64,000 nt of DNA from Schauerella aestuarii (GTDB lineage Bacteria > Pseudomonadota > Gammaproteobacteria > Burkholderiales > Burkholderiaceae_B), in NCBI RefSeq assembly GCF_009866805.1, contig NZ_SIZW01000039.1, positions 791,935 to 855,934 of the forward strand, read 5' to 3'. Within the stretch, counting starts at the first letter, position 1; each line of letters opens with the position of its first letter. The notes beneath the pieces were generated by a model. The model was not told the DNA's origin. It made no database searches and was given only the letters and a program-made list of their open reading frames with translations. Of this stretch, positions 1-8,186 are shown in pieces. The position numbers and the translations under genes are program-made.

Positions 1-245
1 GGGTTGGCGACTTTCGATAACGCGTCTGCCAGGCCGAGGTTGAAGAGCACGCGGTTGGCATTGGCACTGAGCTGAATGCCGGCACCCACTTCGCCCAGGG
101 CGTTGGCTTGTTCGAGCACGCGAACGCGATAGCCACGCCGCAGCAGGGCCAGCGCTGCGGTCAGGCCGCCAAGCCCCGCACCGGCGATGATGAAAAGCGG
201 CGCATCGGGGGTGGCGGATGCGTCTTGCATGGAAAGAAGAGACAT
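1..245 (-). CDS. FAD-dependent monooxygenase, N-terminal fragment (runs off window)
   Basis: Only the first 81 or so residues lie in the window. They hold a Rossmann FAD-binding motif (GAGLGGLTAAL, about residues 23-33), an acidic residue ending the second beta strand (VRVLEQ) and the GEVGAGIQLSANANRVL stretch typical of salicylate-hydroxylase / 3-hydroxybenzoate 6-hydroxylase-like group A flavin monooxygenases. The start at 245 has AAGGA ten bases upstream; an in-frame ATG at 230 is the alternative. The gene lies just downstream of the Bug protein gene on the same strand, so the pair may act in uptake and hydroxylation of one aromatic acid. The substrate cannot be inferred from this fragment. 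Confidence 0.8.
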   Translation of the reverse strand, partial: MSLLSMQDASATPDAPLFIIAGAGLGGLTAALALLRRGYRVRVLEQANALGEVGAGIQLSANANRVLFNLGLADALSKVAN

Positions 246-264
246 GACTGCGGCGTCCTTGGTG

Positions 265-1266
265 CTATTCGGGTTTGACGTTGGCCTGCTTGACCACCCG
301 ACCCCATTTGGCGAGGTCGGTCTGGATCGATGCGGCGAAGTCGGCGGGCGATCCACCCACGGGCTCCAGGCCCAGGGCGTTCATCTGTTTGATGACCTCG
401 GGATCCTTGGCGCCACTAGCCAAGGCCTTCGTCAAGGTCGCCACCACAGGCGCCGGCGTGCCCGCGGGCGCCAGCAACCCGAACCAGGAGTAGGCCTCGA
501 AGGGCTTGCCGAGCGCTTCAGCAACGGTGGGCACATCGGGTAATTTCGCATAGCGTTGCGAACCGGTGACGGCAAAGGCGCGCAGTTTGCCTGTAGCGAT
601 CTGGGGGTACAGCAGCGTGACCGTATCGAAGAGATAATCGACCTGACCGCCCATCACATCGCTCATGGCCGGTGCACCGCCACGATAAGGAATGTGCAGC
701 ATATCGACGCCGCTCTCGCTTTTGAACAGCTCGGCGGTCAGGTGGCCGACGGAGCCGTTGCCGGCCGAGGCCACGGTTGCCTGTTTGCTGCGACCCTCGC
801 GCAGCACGTCCTGGAGGGTTTGGGCAGTCAGCGCCGGGCGGCCCACCAGGATGAGTGGGCCACGCACCGCCATGCCGATGGGTGTGAACGATTTGATGGC
901 GTCGTACTGCAGATCGGGATAGAGCGCCGGGGCCACGACCATGCTGCTGGTGCCGCCCCAAAGCAGGGTGTAGCCGTCGGCAGGTTGGCGCGTCACGGCG
1001 GCCGTTCCCACGGTGCCGCCTGCACCCGCGCGGTTTTCGACGATCACCGGTTGTCCCAGCGCGTCGGCCATGACTTTCCCGAACAGTCGCGCGCTGCTAT
1101 CGGTCGGCCCGCCGGGTGGGAAGGGCACGACGAGCGTGATCGGTTTGGAGGGAAAAGTATCGGCAGCGTGGGCGGCAACCGGCATCATCGAAGCGCTTAC
1201 CGCCAATGCTGCCGCGACGTGCGCGATGCCGCGCAGGCGGCGGGAACTGAAGAAGGGGAACGTCAT
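265..1266 (-). CDS. Bug/TctC-family periplasmic solute-binding protein
   Basis: A 333-residue exported protein with a signal peptide ending near AHAADTFPSKP. It carries the Bug hallmarks ITLVVPFPPGGPTDSSAR after the mature N-terminus, VENRAGAGGTVG, and HIPYRGGAPAMSDVMGGQVDY. Family members bind carboxylates (tricarboxylates, aromatic acids, nicotinate) for tripartite tricarboxylate transporters or act as periplasmic sensors. I chose the ATG at 1266 because GGAGA sits five bases upstream; an ATG at 1278 in the same frame has no ribosome site. It is divergent from a LysR regulator and followed by a flavin monooxygenase, suggesting regulated uptake of an aromatic acid. No TctA/TctB membrane genes are nearby. 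Confidence 0.9.
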   Translation of the reverse strand: MTFPFFSSRRLRGIAHVAAALAVSASMMPVAAHAADTFPSKPITLVVPFPPGGPTDSSARLFGKVMADALGQPVIVENRAGAGGTVGTAAVTRQPADGYTLLWGGTSSMVVAPALYPDLQYDAIKSFTPIGMAVRGPLILVGRPALTAQTLQDVLREGRSKQATVASAGNGSVGHLTAELFKSESGVDMLHIPYRGGAPAMSDVMGGQVDYLFDTVTLLYPQIATGKLRAFAVTGSQRYAKLPDVPTVAEALGKPFEAYSWFGLLAPAGTPAPVVATLTKALASGAKDPEVIKQMNALGLEPVGGSPADFAASIQTDLAKWGRVVKQANVKPE

Positions 1267-1358
1267 GGGAGTCTCCATCCATGTTTGCGGCGTCCATCAT
1301 GGGTGGGACGCTCCTCGTTATTGCAGCGCAAAGCGATAAACAAGTAAAACCACGATAA

Positions 1359-1370
1359 TTAATGCATTAA
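1359..1370. promoter_or_regulatory. candidate LysR operator palindrome
   Basis: TTAATGCATTAA is a perfect 12-bp palindrome in the AT-rich divergent intergenic region between the Bug gene and the LysR gene, 24 bases before the LysR start. LysR proteins usually bind such sites in the shared promoter region. The match to an LTTR site (T-N11-A) is only general. Confidence 0.35.
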
Positions 1371-1393
1371 CAACCAATATTTGTTATTGCGCG

Positions 1394-2299
1394 ATGAATT
1401 TTTCGTATCGGCAGTTGCGTGGTTTCCTGGCCGTGGCCGAGCACGGCAGCTTCACGAAGGCTGCGGAGCAATTGCACGTCACCCAGGCCGGGCTCAGCGC
1501 GATGGTGCGAGAGTTCGAGGACAGCGTGGGATGCCGACTGTTCGAGCGCAGCACGCGCGCGGTAACGCTCACCGCGCAAGGACAGGCCTTGCTGCCCATT
1601 GCCCTGCGCACGGTCGCGGAGCTGGGCCATGCCCTTTCAAGGCTGACGCAATCGGGCGAGCGCGCGCGCAATGCGCTGCGCGTAGGCGTCACGCCGCTGA
1701 TCGCAAGCAGCGTGATGCCCGAGATCCTCAGCCTCTTCGCGCAGGAAGCTCCCGATGTGGTCGTCGATATGCAGGACCTCGATCGTGGCTTGATACAGCG
1801 GGGCGTGGAGGACGGATCCCTCGACGCCGGCTTTGGCGGGTTCTTCGGCAAAGTGGCCGGGGTAAAGCGGCGCGCGATCTTTCCGGCACATCTTGCGCTC
1901 GCTCAGCCGCACGGCGCAATGGGGGATTCACGTCGGCGGCGCGCCGTTCAATGGGCGCATGTCGCGTCGTCGCAGCTGATCGCATTGCCGGCCGACAATG
2001 CCATTCAACGCCTGGCGGATCGTCATGCGCAAAGCCGCCCTGAGGACGTTGCGCGCCGCCGCACGGTCACGCATCTCGAGACCGTACTCGCGCTTGTCGA
2101 AGCAGGGTTGGGAGAAGCGATCGTGCCGTCGTTTGCAGGGGTGGCGGCTCAGCGCTGGCGGGTTCACCTCGCGCCGCTCGTGCCCCGCGTCGATCTGGAT
2201 TACTACGTGATTACGCGGGCGGGCCGCCGCGACGTCGAGACGATCGATCGTTTTGCCGAAACCTTCACGCGCGTCATGCGAACACGACTGAATGTGTGA
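1394..2299 (+). CDS. LysR-family transcriptional regulator
   Basis: 301 residues, the usual LTTR length. The N-terminal winged helix-turn-helix is clear: YRQLRGFLAVAEHGSFTKAAEQLHVTQAGLSAMVREFED, followed by LFERSTRAVTLTAQG. The C-terminal part is a periplasmic-binding-protein-like effector domain (LRVGVTPLIASSVMPEIL). It is transcribed away from the Bug/monooxygenase genes, the normal LTTR arrangement for controlling a divergent catabolic operon. The effector is probably the substrate or an intermediate of that operon (inference). Confidence 0.9.
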   Translation: MNFSYRQLRGFLAVAEHGSFTKAAEQLHVTQAGLSAMVREFEDSVGCRLFERSTRAVTLTAQGQALLPIALRTVAELGHALSRLTQSGERARNALRVGVTPLIASSVMPEILSLFAQEAPDVVVDMQDLDRGLIQRGVEDGSLDAGFGGFFGKVAGVKRRAIFPAHLALAQPHGAMGDSRRRRAVQWAHVASSQLIALPADNAIQRLADRHAQSRPEDVARRRTVTHLETVLALVEAGLGEAIVPSFAGVAAQRWRVHLAPLVPRVDLDYYVITRAGRRDVETIDRFAETFTRVMRTRLNV

Positions 2300-2338
2300 G
2301 CCGCGCACATCGAAGCGGTGATGTCCCGCGCCTCACAC
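2294..2338. terminator. long imperfect inverted repeat between convergent genes
   Basis: GTGTGAG (2294-2300) pairs with CTCACAC (2332-2338), and ACATC with GATGT further inside, giving a long imperfect stem between the LysR gene and the convergent DUF2783 gene. There is no T-run, so a classical intrinsic terminator is uncertain. Confidence 0.3.
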
Positions 2339-2349
2339 CTTCGATCGCG

Positions 2350-2544
2350 TCACACCACCGACATTCGGGCTTCATTCAATGCCTCACGCAGCACCGCCAT
2401 GTCGCCGATGTGATTGGCCAGCAGCAGCACCAATGCGGCGTTGAGCTCTTCGCTTTGCGCCGGGGTCAAATCCCGGTGCGTGTCGATGAGCGTCTCATAA
2501 AAATCGTCGGGTGCGGCAAGATTGAGTTCGCGTTGCAATGGCAT
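2350..2544 (-). CDS. DUF2783 small protein
   Basis: A 64-residue protein (MPLQRELNLAAPDDFYETL..., then LTPAQSEELNAALVLLLANHIGD) that matches the DUF2783 family: short acidic proteins encoded directly after FAD-dependent aromatic monooxygenases. It starts eight bases after the monooxygenase stop codon, so the two are almost certainly co-translated. It has no signal peptide, membrane segment or catalytic motif. The tight linkage suggests a small subunit, chaperone or regulator of the monooxygenase, which is inference. Confidence 0.8.
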   Translation of the reverse strand: MPLQRELNLAAPDDFYETLIDTHRDLTPAQSEELNAALVLLLANHIGDMAVLREALNEARMSVV

Positions 2545-2552
2545 GAGGGTTC

Positions 2553-4283
2553 TCACAGAGCAATGGCTGCAGCCGACGCTGGCCTGACATCCACGGCGGC
2601 CGCGTGTCCGGTGGCTCGCGCCAGCGCGGCATCCACGTGTCGGGCATCCAGCGTTCGCCAGCGTGCCGCGATGTGGTGGTCGGGGCGGATCAGGTAGCCG
2701 GTGCCGGCCTCGGCGTCGTAGCGTTGGCGCAAGAGACCGTTGCTGTCGATGCGGCAGGTGGCACCGGCAGGCGCCTGCGCGCATGCCGGCGCGGTGTCGA
2801 ACACCAGCACGACGTCCAGCGGCACCGCATGTGCGGAAGCGGCTTGCAACCGCGCCCACGTTGCGGCATCGGGCGCACGGTCGCCGCAAAAGTGCGCCAG
2901 CACGAAGCGGCCGCCCAGCGCGTCGAGCCACCAGCTTGCCGTACCGTCGGGCAAGGTGACAGGTGCGTCGAGTGCCGTTGCGCCAGGGGCAACCCGCGCC
3001 GCAGAAAAGGGCGCCGCGTCCGGTGTATTCAGTTCGGACTGAAGATAGGCGGTGGGGGTGGAGAGGCGTCCGCTATTGACCAGCGCGCGTGCAAACACAT
3101 GCCGCTTGGCAAGATTGAGGACGGCATTGCGCAGCACGCGGCTCGCTTCGCTTTTGGGTGTGATGAAATCGGTCGCGCGCGATGAATGGCGGATGTTCTC
3201 GTCAGCGGCAAATTCGCGCTCGGACGCGTAAGAGTCCAACAGCGTGGCAGGCGCCTTGCCTTGCAGCACAAGCTTGAGCTTCCACGCCAGGTTGTCGGCA
3301 TCCTGCACGCCGCTGTTCGCGCCGCGCGCCCCGAACGGCGACACGCGGTGGGCCGAATCGCCCGCAAACAATATGCGGCCATGCCTGAACGCATCCATGC
3401 GTTCGCATGCGAAGGTGTATACGCTTACCCACTCGAGAGTGACGTCCACGTCGGCGCCCAGCAAGGCACGGATGCGGGGCATCACGTTCTCGGGTTTGAC
3501 GGCCTCTACCGGATCGGCGTTCCAGCCCAACTGAAAGTCGATGCGCCAGACGTTGTCGGGCTGCCGGTGCAGCAATACCGATTGATTGGGATGAAAGGGC
3601 GGATCGAACCAGAACCAGCGCTCGGTGGGGAAGTCTGCCGTCATCTTCACGTCGGCGATGAGAAACCGATCTCGGAAGACGCGGCCGCGGCTTTCCTGGC
3701 CGATCGCTTTTCGAATCGGCGAACGTGAGCCATCGCACGCCACAACCCACTGCGCGTCGAGCGTGTAGGGGCCGTCGGGTGTTTCGATTGCGAGCGTGAC
3801 GTGATCCGCATGCGGGGTCACGTTGGCGACTTTGCTTTTCCAGCGCAGGTCGATATTGGGGTGGCGGCTTGCGCAATCGTGCAGATAGCCTTCGGCGTAG
3901 TACTGCTGCAGATTGATGAAGGCCGGGCGGCGATGGCCCGATTCGGGCAGCAGATCGAACTGCCACACTTCCTGGTCGCGGAAGAACACGCGCCCGACAT
4001 TCCACGACACGCCTTTTTGCGTCATCGTTTCGCCCAGCCCCAGGCGATCCCAGATATCCAGCGTGCGCTTGGCGAAACAGATGGCGCGCGACCCGGTCGA
4101 TAACCGGTCGTCGTCATCCAGCATAACGACCTTCACGCCTTGTTGCGCCAGGTCGATCGCCGCCGTAAGGCCGACGGGGCCTGCGCCCACCACGACCACG
4201 GGATGGGGTGCCGCGGGCGCGCGATCCTGATCGGCGTGGCGCCGATAGGCGAACGCCAGCCGCTGATAGTCGATGTCTCCCAC
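2553..4283 (-). CDS. FAD-dependent aromatic monooxygenase (PheA/TfdB/MhpA type)
   Basis: 576 residues, typical of NAD(P)H-dependent flavin hydroxylases acting on phenols. Visible motifs are GAGPVGL (33-39), CDGSRSPIRKA (183-193, the DG motif) and GDSAHRVSPFGARGANSGVQDADNLAWKL starting near 308 (second FAD motif), followed by a C-terminal thioredoxin-like domain. Family members hydroxylate phenols, resorcinol or 3-hydroxyphenylpropionate ortho to the hydroxyl group. It is the middle gene of a minus-strand operon: MBL-fold hydrolase, 79-base gap, this gene, DUF2783. The substrate is not resolved by sequence; no ring-cleavage dioxygenase is in view. Confidence 0.87.
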   Translation of the reverse strand: MGDIDYQRLAFAYRRHADQDRAPAAPHPVVVVGAGPVGLTAAIDLAQQGVKVVMLDDDDRLSTGSRAICFAKRTLDIWDRLGLGETMTQKGVSWNVGRVFFRDQEVWQFDLLPESGHRRPAFINLQQYYAEGYLHDCASRHPNIDLRWKSKVANVTPHADHVTLAIETPDGPYTLDAQWVVACDGSRSPIRKAIGQESRGRVFRDRFLIADVKMTADFPTERWFWFDPPFHPNQSVLLHRQPDNVWRIDFQLGWNADPVEAVKPENVMPRIRALLGADVDVTLEWVSVYTFACERMDAFRHGRILFAGDSAHRVSPFGARGANSGVQDADNLAWKLKLVLQGKAPATLLDSYASEREFAADENIRHSSRATDFITPKSEASRVLRNAVLNLAKRHVFARALVNSGRLSTPTAYLQSELNTPDAAPFSAARVAPGATALDAPVTLPDGTASWWLDALGGRFVLAHFCGDRAPDAATWARLQAASAHAVPLDVVLVFDTAPACAQAPAGATCRIDSNGLLRQRYDAEAGTGYLIRPDHHIAARWRTLDARHVDAALARATGHAAAVDVRPASAAAIAL

Positions 4284-4362
4284 GATTTGTCTCCGGTGTG
4301 GGCTTGTTCTCGCGCGCCGTCCTGTGCCGGACGGTCACGCGCAACGGGTCGATCGTGTGCGC

Positions 4363-5319
4363 TTAAGCGCCTTCGAGTTGCTGCCACATATCGACATCGC
4401 GCTCGGCGGTCCAGATGCGCGGGTGGTCATGGCCGGTGGCTTCGTCATAGGCACGCGTCACATCGAACGGCATGCAGTGATCGAAGATCACCCAGTCGCG
4501 ATATCGCGGCTGCATCAGCGCATAGGTTTCGCGATAGATGGTCTTGAGGTCTTTGCCGTCGGCCACGCCTTGATAGACGCTGCCGTACAGATCGGTCAGG
4601 AACGCGCGCGTGCCGGCCAGGGCGCGCTGCACGTCTTGCGGGTTGGTGAGCGCCGGACCGCGGCCGGGCACCAACTGCGATGGCGCCATGCGGGCCAGGT
4701 TGTCCAGCGTGGCGGGCCAGTCGCGGAAATAGGCATCGCCCGCATAGGGGGTGGTCATGTACTCGACCAGATCGCCCGCAAACAGGATCTTCTGATCCGG
4801 CAGCCACGCGATCGTGTCGCCCTTGGTGTGGCCGCGCCCCACCTGCATGAGTTTGACTTCAAGGTTGCCGAGATCGACGGTCATCTCGCCCGAAAACGTC
4901 ATCGTGGGCCACGTCAGGCCATCGGGTACCGATTCAACGGCGCGGAAGAGGCGGGGGAAGCGGCCGATCTCGCTGGCCTTGTCTTGCTCGCCGCGCTCGA
5001 CAATCAAGTCGTACGTGTCGCGGCTGGCGATGATTTCCTGCGCTTCGTAGGCCGACGCGCCGAACACGCGCACCGCGTGATAGTGCGAGAGCAGCACGTA
5101 CTTGATCGGCTTGTCGGTGACTTCGCGGATGCGGCGGATCACGTCCTGCGCCATGACCGGCGTGGCTTGCGTGTCGGTGACCATGACGGCGTCGTCGCCG
5201 ATGATGATGCCGGTGTTGGGATCGCCCTGGGCCGTGTAGGCATAGGCGTTATCCGAAAGCTTTTCGAACGAGACGACTTTCTCTTCGACGTCGGCGTGCG
5301 AAGCAAATTTCTTGGTCAT
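4363..5319 (-). CDS. MBL-fold metallo-hydrolase with variant metal motif
   Basis: 318 residues with a metallo-beta-lactamase fold: IIIGDDAVMVTDTQATP, LLSHYHAVRVFGASAY, GRGHTKGDTIAWLP and ILFAGDLVEY. The canonical HxHxDH zinc motif reads HYHAVR here, so the Asp that binds metal 2 is replaced, while the later His (GRGHTKGD) and the Asp of FAGDLVEY are present. This resembles a subgroup encoded beside FAD monooxygenases. It is the first gene of the operon with the monooxygenase and DUF2783 genes and has a good promoter upstream (5365-5393). Ring-product or ester hydrolysis in aromatic catabolism is plausible but unproven. Confidence 0.82.
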   Translation of the reverse strand: MTKKFASHADVEEKVVSFEKLSDNAYAYTAQGDPNTGIIIGDDAVMVTDTQATPVMAQDVIRRIREVTDKPIKYVLLSHYHAVRVFGASAYEAQEIIASRDTYDLIVERGEQDKASEIGRFPRLFRAVESVPDGLTWPTMTFSGEMTVDLGNLEVKLMQVGRGHTKGDTIAWLPDQKILFAGDLVEYMTTPYAGDAYFRDWPATLDNLARMAPSQLVPGRGPALTNPQDVQRALAGTRAFLTDLYGSVYQGVADGKDLKTIYRETYALMQPRYRDWVIFDHCMPFDVTRAYDEATGHDHPRIWTAERDVDMWQQLEGA

Positions 5320-5364
5320 GAACGGTGTCTCCAGACGGTCGCCTCTACAGGGGCGGTCGAGATC

Positions 5365-5393
5365 ACTATAGTCTTGCGTTCGTTTTAGTGCAA
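5365..5393 (-). promoter_or_regulatory. sigma70 promoter of the MBL/monooxygenase operon
   Basis: On the minus strand TTGCAC (-35, 5388-5393) and TATAGT (-10, 5365-5370) are separated by 17 bases, upstream of the MBL gene start at 5319. Operator-like repeats overlap the spacer and lie upstream of the -35. Confidence 0.65.
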
Positions 5394-5412
5394 TACGTTC
5401 GTTATAAACGAA
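5379..5412. promoter_or_regulatory. candidate operator: repeated TTCGTT half-sites
   Basis: TTCGTT-ATA-AACGAA (5398-5412) is a perfect inverted repeat just upstream of the -35 of the MBL operon. A further half-site (CGTTCGTT, 5377-5384) lies inside the promoter spacer, 19 bp from the matching half of the palindrome. The layout fits binding of a dimeric regulator near RNA polymerase. The regulator gene is not identified in the window. Confidence 0.5.
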
Positions 5413-5475
5413 TTGTGAGGAGATCCGCCATAGTTCCTTTTGGCCGCTGCCCTGCCGGGCAGTACTGCTGCTGCG

Positions 5476-6303
5476 CTATACCCGTTGGCACTTGGGGCAG
5501 TAATACGTCGCCCGTTGGCCTTGCACGATGCGCTTGATGGGCGTTTCGCAAACGCGGCAGGGCTGCCCATCGCGCTCGTACACCGCGGCGTGGATGGTGA
5601 AGTAGGCACCGGGCTCACCACTGGCGCCCACATAGTCGCGCAAGGTGCTGCCGCCCGAAGCGAGCGCGTCGAGCAGCGTGCTGCGGATAGCTTCGAACAA
5701 TCGTTGGCAGCGCGCAAGCGACAGCTTTTGCGCGGGTGTGCGCGGGTTGATGCGAGCGCGAAAGAGGCTCTCGGAAGCGTAGATATTGCCCACGCCGACC
5801 ACGGCATGGCCGGCCAGGAGGGCTTGCTTGATGGCCACGCGCCGGCCTTTGAACTGGTCGTGCAGCCACTTGGCATCGAAGCGCGGATCGAAGGGCTCGA
5901 TGCCCAGGCGCGCGAGCAGGGGATGCGATTCGATCGGTCCGGCTTTGGCGTCGTGCCACAGCACCGCGCCGAAGCGCCGGGGGTCGTGCAGCCTGAAGAT
6001 GGCATGCGGAAACACCCAATCCACATGATCGTGCAGTCGCGGCGGCTCGTCGGCGGGCACCCGCCGTAGCGAGCCCGACATCCCCAGGTGCACAATTTGC
6101 GTACCGTGGGCAAACCGCAAGAGCAGGTATTTGCCGCGGCGCTCGCAGGCCAGCACCGTCTGGTCCGCCAGCAAGGCAGGCAGTTCGGGCGGTATGGGCC
6201 AACGGAGGTGCGGGTGGCGGATAACGAGATGGGACAGGCGATGGCCTGTCATCACGGCGTCGATTCCACGCCGGGTCGTTTCGACTTCGGGCAGTTCCGG
6301 CAT
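5476..6303 (-). CDS. mutM: formamidopyrimidine-DNA glycosylase
   Basis: 275 residues. After Met removal the N-terminus is PELPEVET, the catalytic Pro/Glu of the Fpg family; Lys58 (RRGKYLLL) is the conserved DNA-binding lysine. A C-terminal zinc finger is complete (C249, C252, C269, C272) with the lesion-contacting Arg264. The enzyme removes 8-oxoguanine and Fapy lesions and nicks the strand by beta,delta-elimination. I chose the ATG at 6303 because PELPEVET must follow the initiator Met; earlier in-frame codons would bury the catalytic proline. Divergent from the TPR-lolB-ispE operon. Confidence 0.97.
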   Translation of the reverse strand: MPELPEVETTRRGIDAVMTGHRLSHLVIRHPHLRWPIPPELPALLADQTVLACERRGKYLLLRFAHGTQIVHLGMSGSLRRVPADEPPRLHDHVDWVFPHAIFRLHDPRRFGAVLWHDAKAGPIESHPLLARLGIEPFDPRFDAKWLHDQFKGRRVAIKQALLAGHAVVGVGNIYASESLFRARINPRTPAQKLSLARCQRLFEAIRSTLLDALASGGSTLRDYVGASGEPGAYFTIHAAVYERDGQPCRVCETPIKRIVQGQRATYYCPKCQRV

Positions 6304-6362
6304 GAGCCAGTGTAAGATCATCCAATGTATGTACTGATTGTGCCATCAACCGGACGGGCCGC

Positions 6363-8186
6363 GTGAAGTCGTCGCAGAAACTCTTGAATATCGGATTGAC
6401 CGCGCTGTTTGTAGCCCTGGTGGGAATACACAGCGCACCCCTGCACGCCGCCGAAAGCCGGCCGCGTGACGCTACCGGTCCCCGGATGGGTCCCAAGACG
6501 CAAAAGCCAGAGACGGAAGTCATCCGCCTGCGTTCGGGGCAACTGCCGCTCGTCACCCTGACCTCGGATGTGTTCTATCGTGTGGTGAGCGCTGAAATCG
6601 CGGCGCAGCGCGGCATGCTCGGTGTTGCCGGCACCACGATGGTCAATCTGTCGCGCGACACCAGCGATCCACGGCTTGCCCGCCGCGGGTTGGAGTTCTT
6701 CCTGGCTGGCGGCAACCTGCGCGGTGCGCTCGAAGCCTCGCGCGCCTGGTCGCGCCTGTCGCCCAACGATATCGAAGCCAATTCGACTGAGCTCGCCTTG
6801 TCGGCCGCCAATGGCCAGACCGAGGGCTTGGCCGAAGCGCTGCGCGTCCGGATCGACGCCTCCAAGGACAAGCCGGCCGCCATCGGCCAGGCGCTGGCCG
6901 TGTTGAGCCGCCTGAATGACAAGCGCATCGCGTTCCAGATCCTCGACCAGGCCTTGAGCCCGACGGCGCGCAAATCGCCGGCCGCATTCCTGGCGCTTTC
7001 CGATGTGGCGCAGGCGGGTGGCGATACACCACGTGCGCTGGCCGAGGCGCGCAATGCCTTGCGGGTGGACCCGAACTCGGAGGAAGCGGCGCAGCGGCTG
7101 CTCGAATACGGCATGGTTGCCGATCCGGGCCGTGCTCAGGCCGATGCCCGGGCGTATATCGCCCGGCATCCCGATGCGCGCAAGTTGCGGCTGATGTTGG
7201 CTGGTCAGTTGGCCGACACCGGCGATTACGACGGTGCCCTTACCGAGCTGCAGGCGATGTCCAAGCAGTCGCCGGAAGACTTCGATCTGCTGTCGCTGCA
7301 GGCGCAAGTGGCCTACAAGGCCGGTCGCGCCGATCAGGCCAGATCGTTGCTCGAGCAATATCTGAGCGTGCAGAACCAACGCGAGCAGGCCACTGTGCCG
7401 GGCGCGAGCGACGCGGGCGCAGCGGCTGCCGATGCGCATGCGATGCTGGCCAAGATTGCAGAAGACCAAGGCCGCTATGACGACGCCGTGGCGCAGCTGG
7501 ACCAGATCGACGATCCCTCGTTGCGCTATTCGTCCACCGTGCGTCAGGCCGGTATTCGCGCCAAGCAAGGCCGCGTGGCCGAGGCCGTTCGCTTGATCGA
7601 CACCGCCGAGCCGCTGGATGACGACGAGCGGGTGATCGGTGTGCTGGCCAAGGCGCAGATTCTGCGCGATGCCGATCAGCTCGACGCTGCCGTGAAAGTG
7701 CTGTCCGATGCGGATCGCGCCATTCCCGATAGCGTCGAGATCAAGTACGAACTCGCCATGACGGTCGAGCGCCAGGGCAAGTTCGACCAGCTCGAAAAGC
7801 TGCTGCGCGAAGTGATCGCGCTCGACCCTGACCATGCGCATGCCTACAACGCCTTGGGCTACACGCTGGCCGACAACAACAAGCGCCTGCCCGAAGCGCA
7901 GTCGCTGATCGGTCGCGCCATGGAACTCAAGCCCGGCGACCCGTTCATCATGGATAGCATGGGCTGGGTGAAGTACCGCCTGGGCGATAACGCTGCCGCC
8001 ATCGACTTTCTGCGCAAAGCCTACGTGCTTCGCCCCGAGGCCGATATCGCCGCTCACCTGGCCGAAGTGCTGTGGGTGGACGGCAAGCGCGACGAAGCGC
8101 AGAAGCTGCTGCAGGGCGCCTATGAAAAGGATTCGACGAATAAAACGCTCAACGACACGATCCAGCGTTTGGGTGTGAAGTTATGA
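6363..8186 (+). CDS. exported tetratricopeptide-repeat protein
   Basis: 607 residues starting at a GTG (the only start codon in this frame before the signal peptide). A signal peptide (LLNIGLTALFVALVGIHSAPLHA) is followed by many helical repeats. The clearest TPRs are near the C-terminus: HAYNALGYTLADNNKRLPEAQSLIGRAM and FIMDSMGWVKYRLGDNAAAIDFLRKAYVLRP. It overlaps lolB by four bases, an arrangement usual in Bordetella relatives, so an envelope scaffold role, perhaps with lipoprotein or outer-membrane assembly, is likely but unproven. No catalytic motif is visible. Confidence 0.88.
   Translation: MKSSQKLLNIGLTALFVALVGIHSAPLHAAESRPRDATGPRMGPKTQKPETEVIRLRSGQLPLVTLTSDVFYRVVSAEIAAQRGMLGVAGTTMVNLSRDTSDPRLARRGLEFFLAGGNLRGALEASRAWSRLSPNDIEANSTELALSAANGQTEGLAEALRVRIDASKDKPAAIGQALAVLSRLNDKRIAFQILDQALSPTARKSPAAFLALSDVAQAGGDTPRALAEARNALRVDPNSEEAAQRLLEYGMVADPGRAQADARAYIARHPDARKLRLMLAGQLADTGDYDGALTELQAMSKQSPEDFDLLSLQAQVAYKAGRADQARSLLEQYLSVQNQREQATVPGASDAGAAAADAHAMLAKIAEDQGRYDDAVAQLDQIDDPSLRYSSTVRQAGIRAKQGRVAEAVRLIDTAEPLDDDERVIGVLAKAQILRDADQLDAAVKVLSDADRAIPDSVEIKYELAMTVERQGKFDQLEKLLREVIALDPDHAHAYNALGYTLADNNKRLPEAQSLIGRAMELKPGDPFIMDSMGWVKYRLGDNAAAIDFLRKAYVLRPEADIAAHLAEVLWVDGKRDEAQKLLQGAYEKDSTNKTLNDTIQRLGVKL

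Noticed and set aside
5325..5537. 70-codon open frame across the MBL promoter and mutM end
   Set aside because: It covers a promoter and operator repeats and lacks motifs or a ribosome site.
6318..8057. 579-codon open frame antisense to the TPR gene
   Set aside because: Mirror of a helical repeat protein in GC-rich DNA; no motif or ribosome site.
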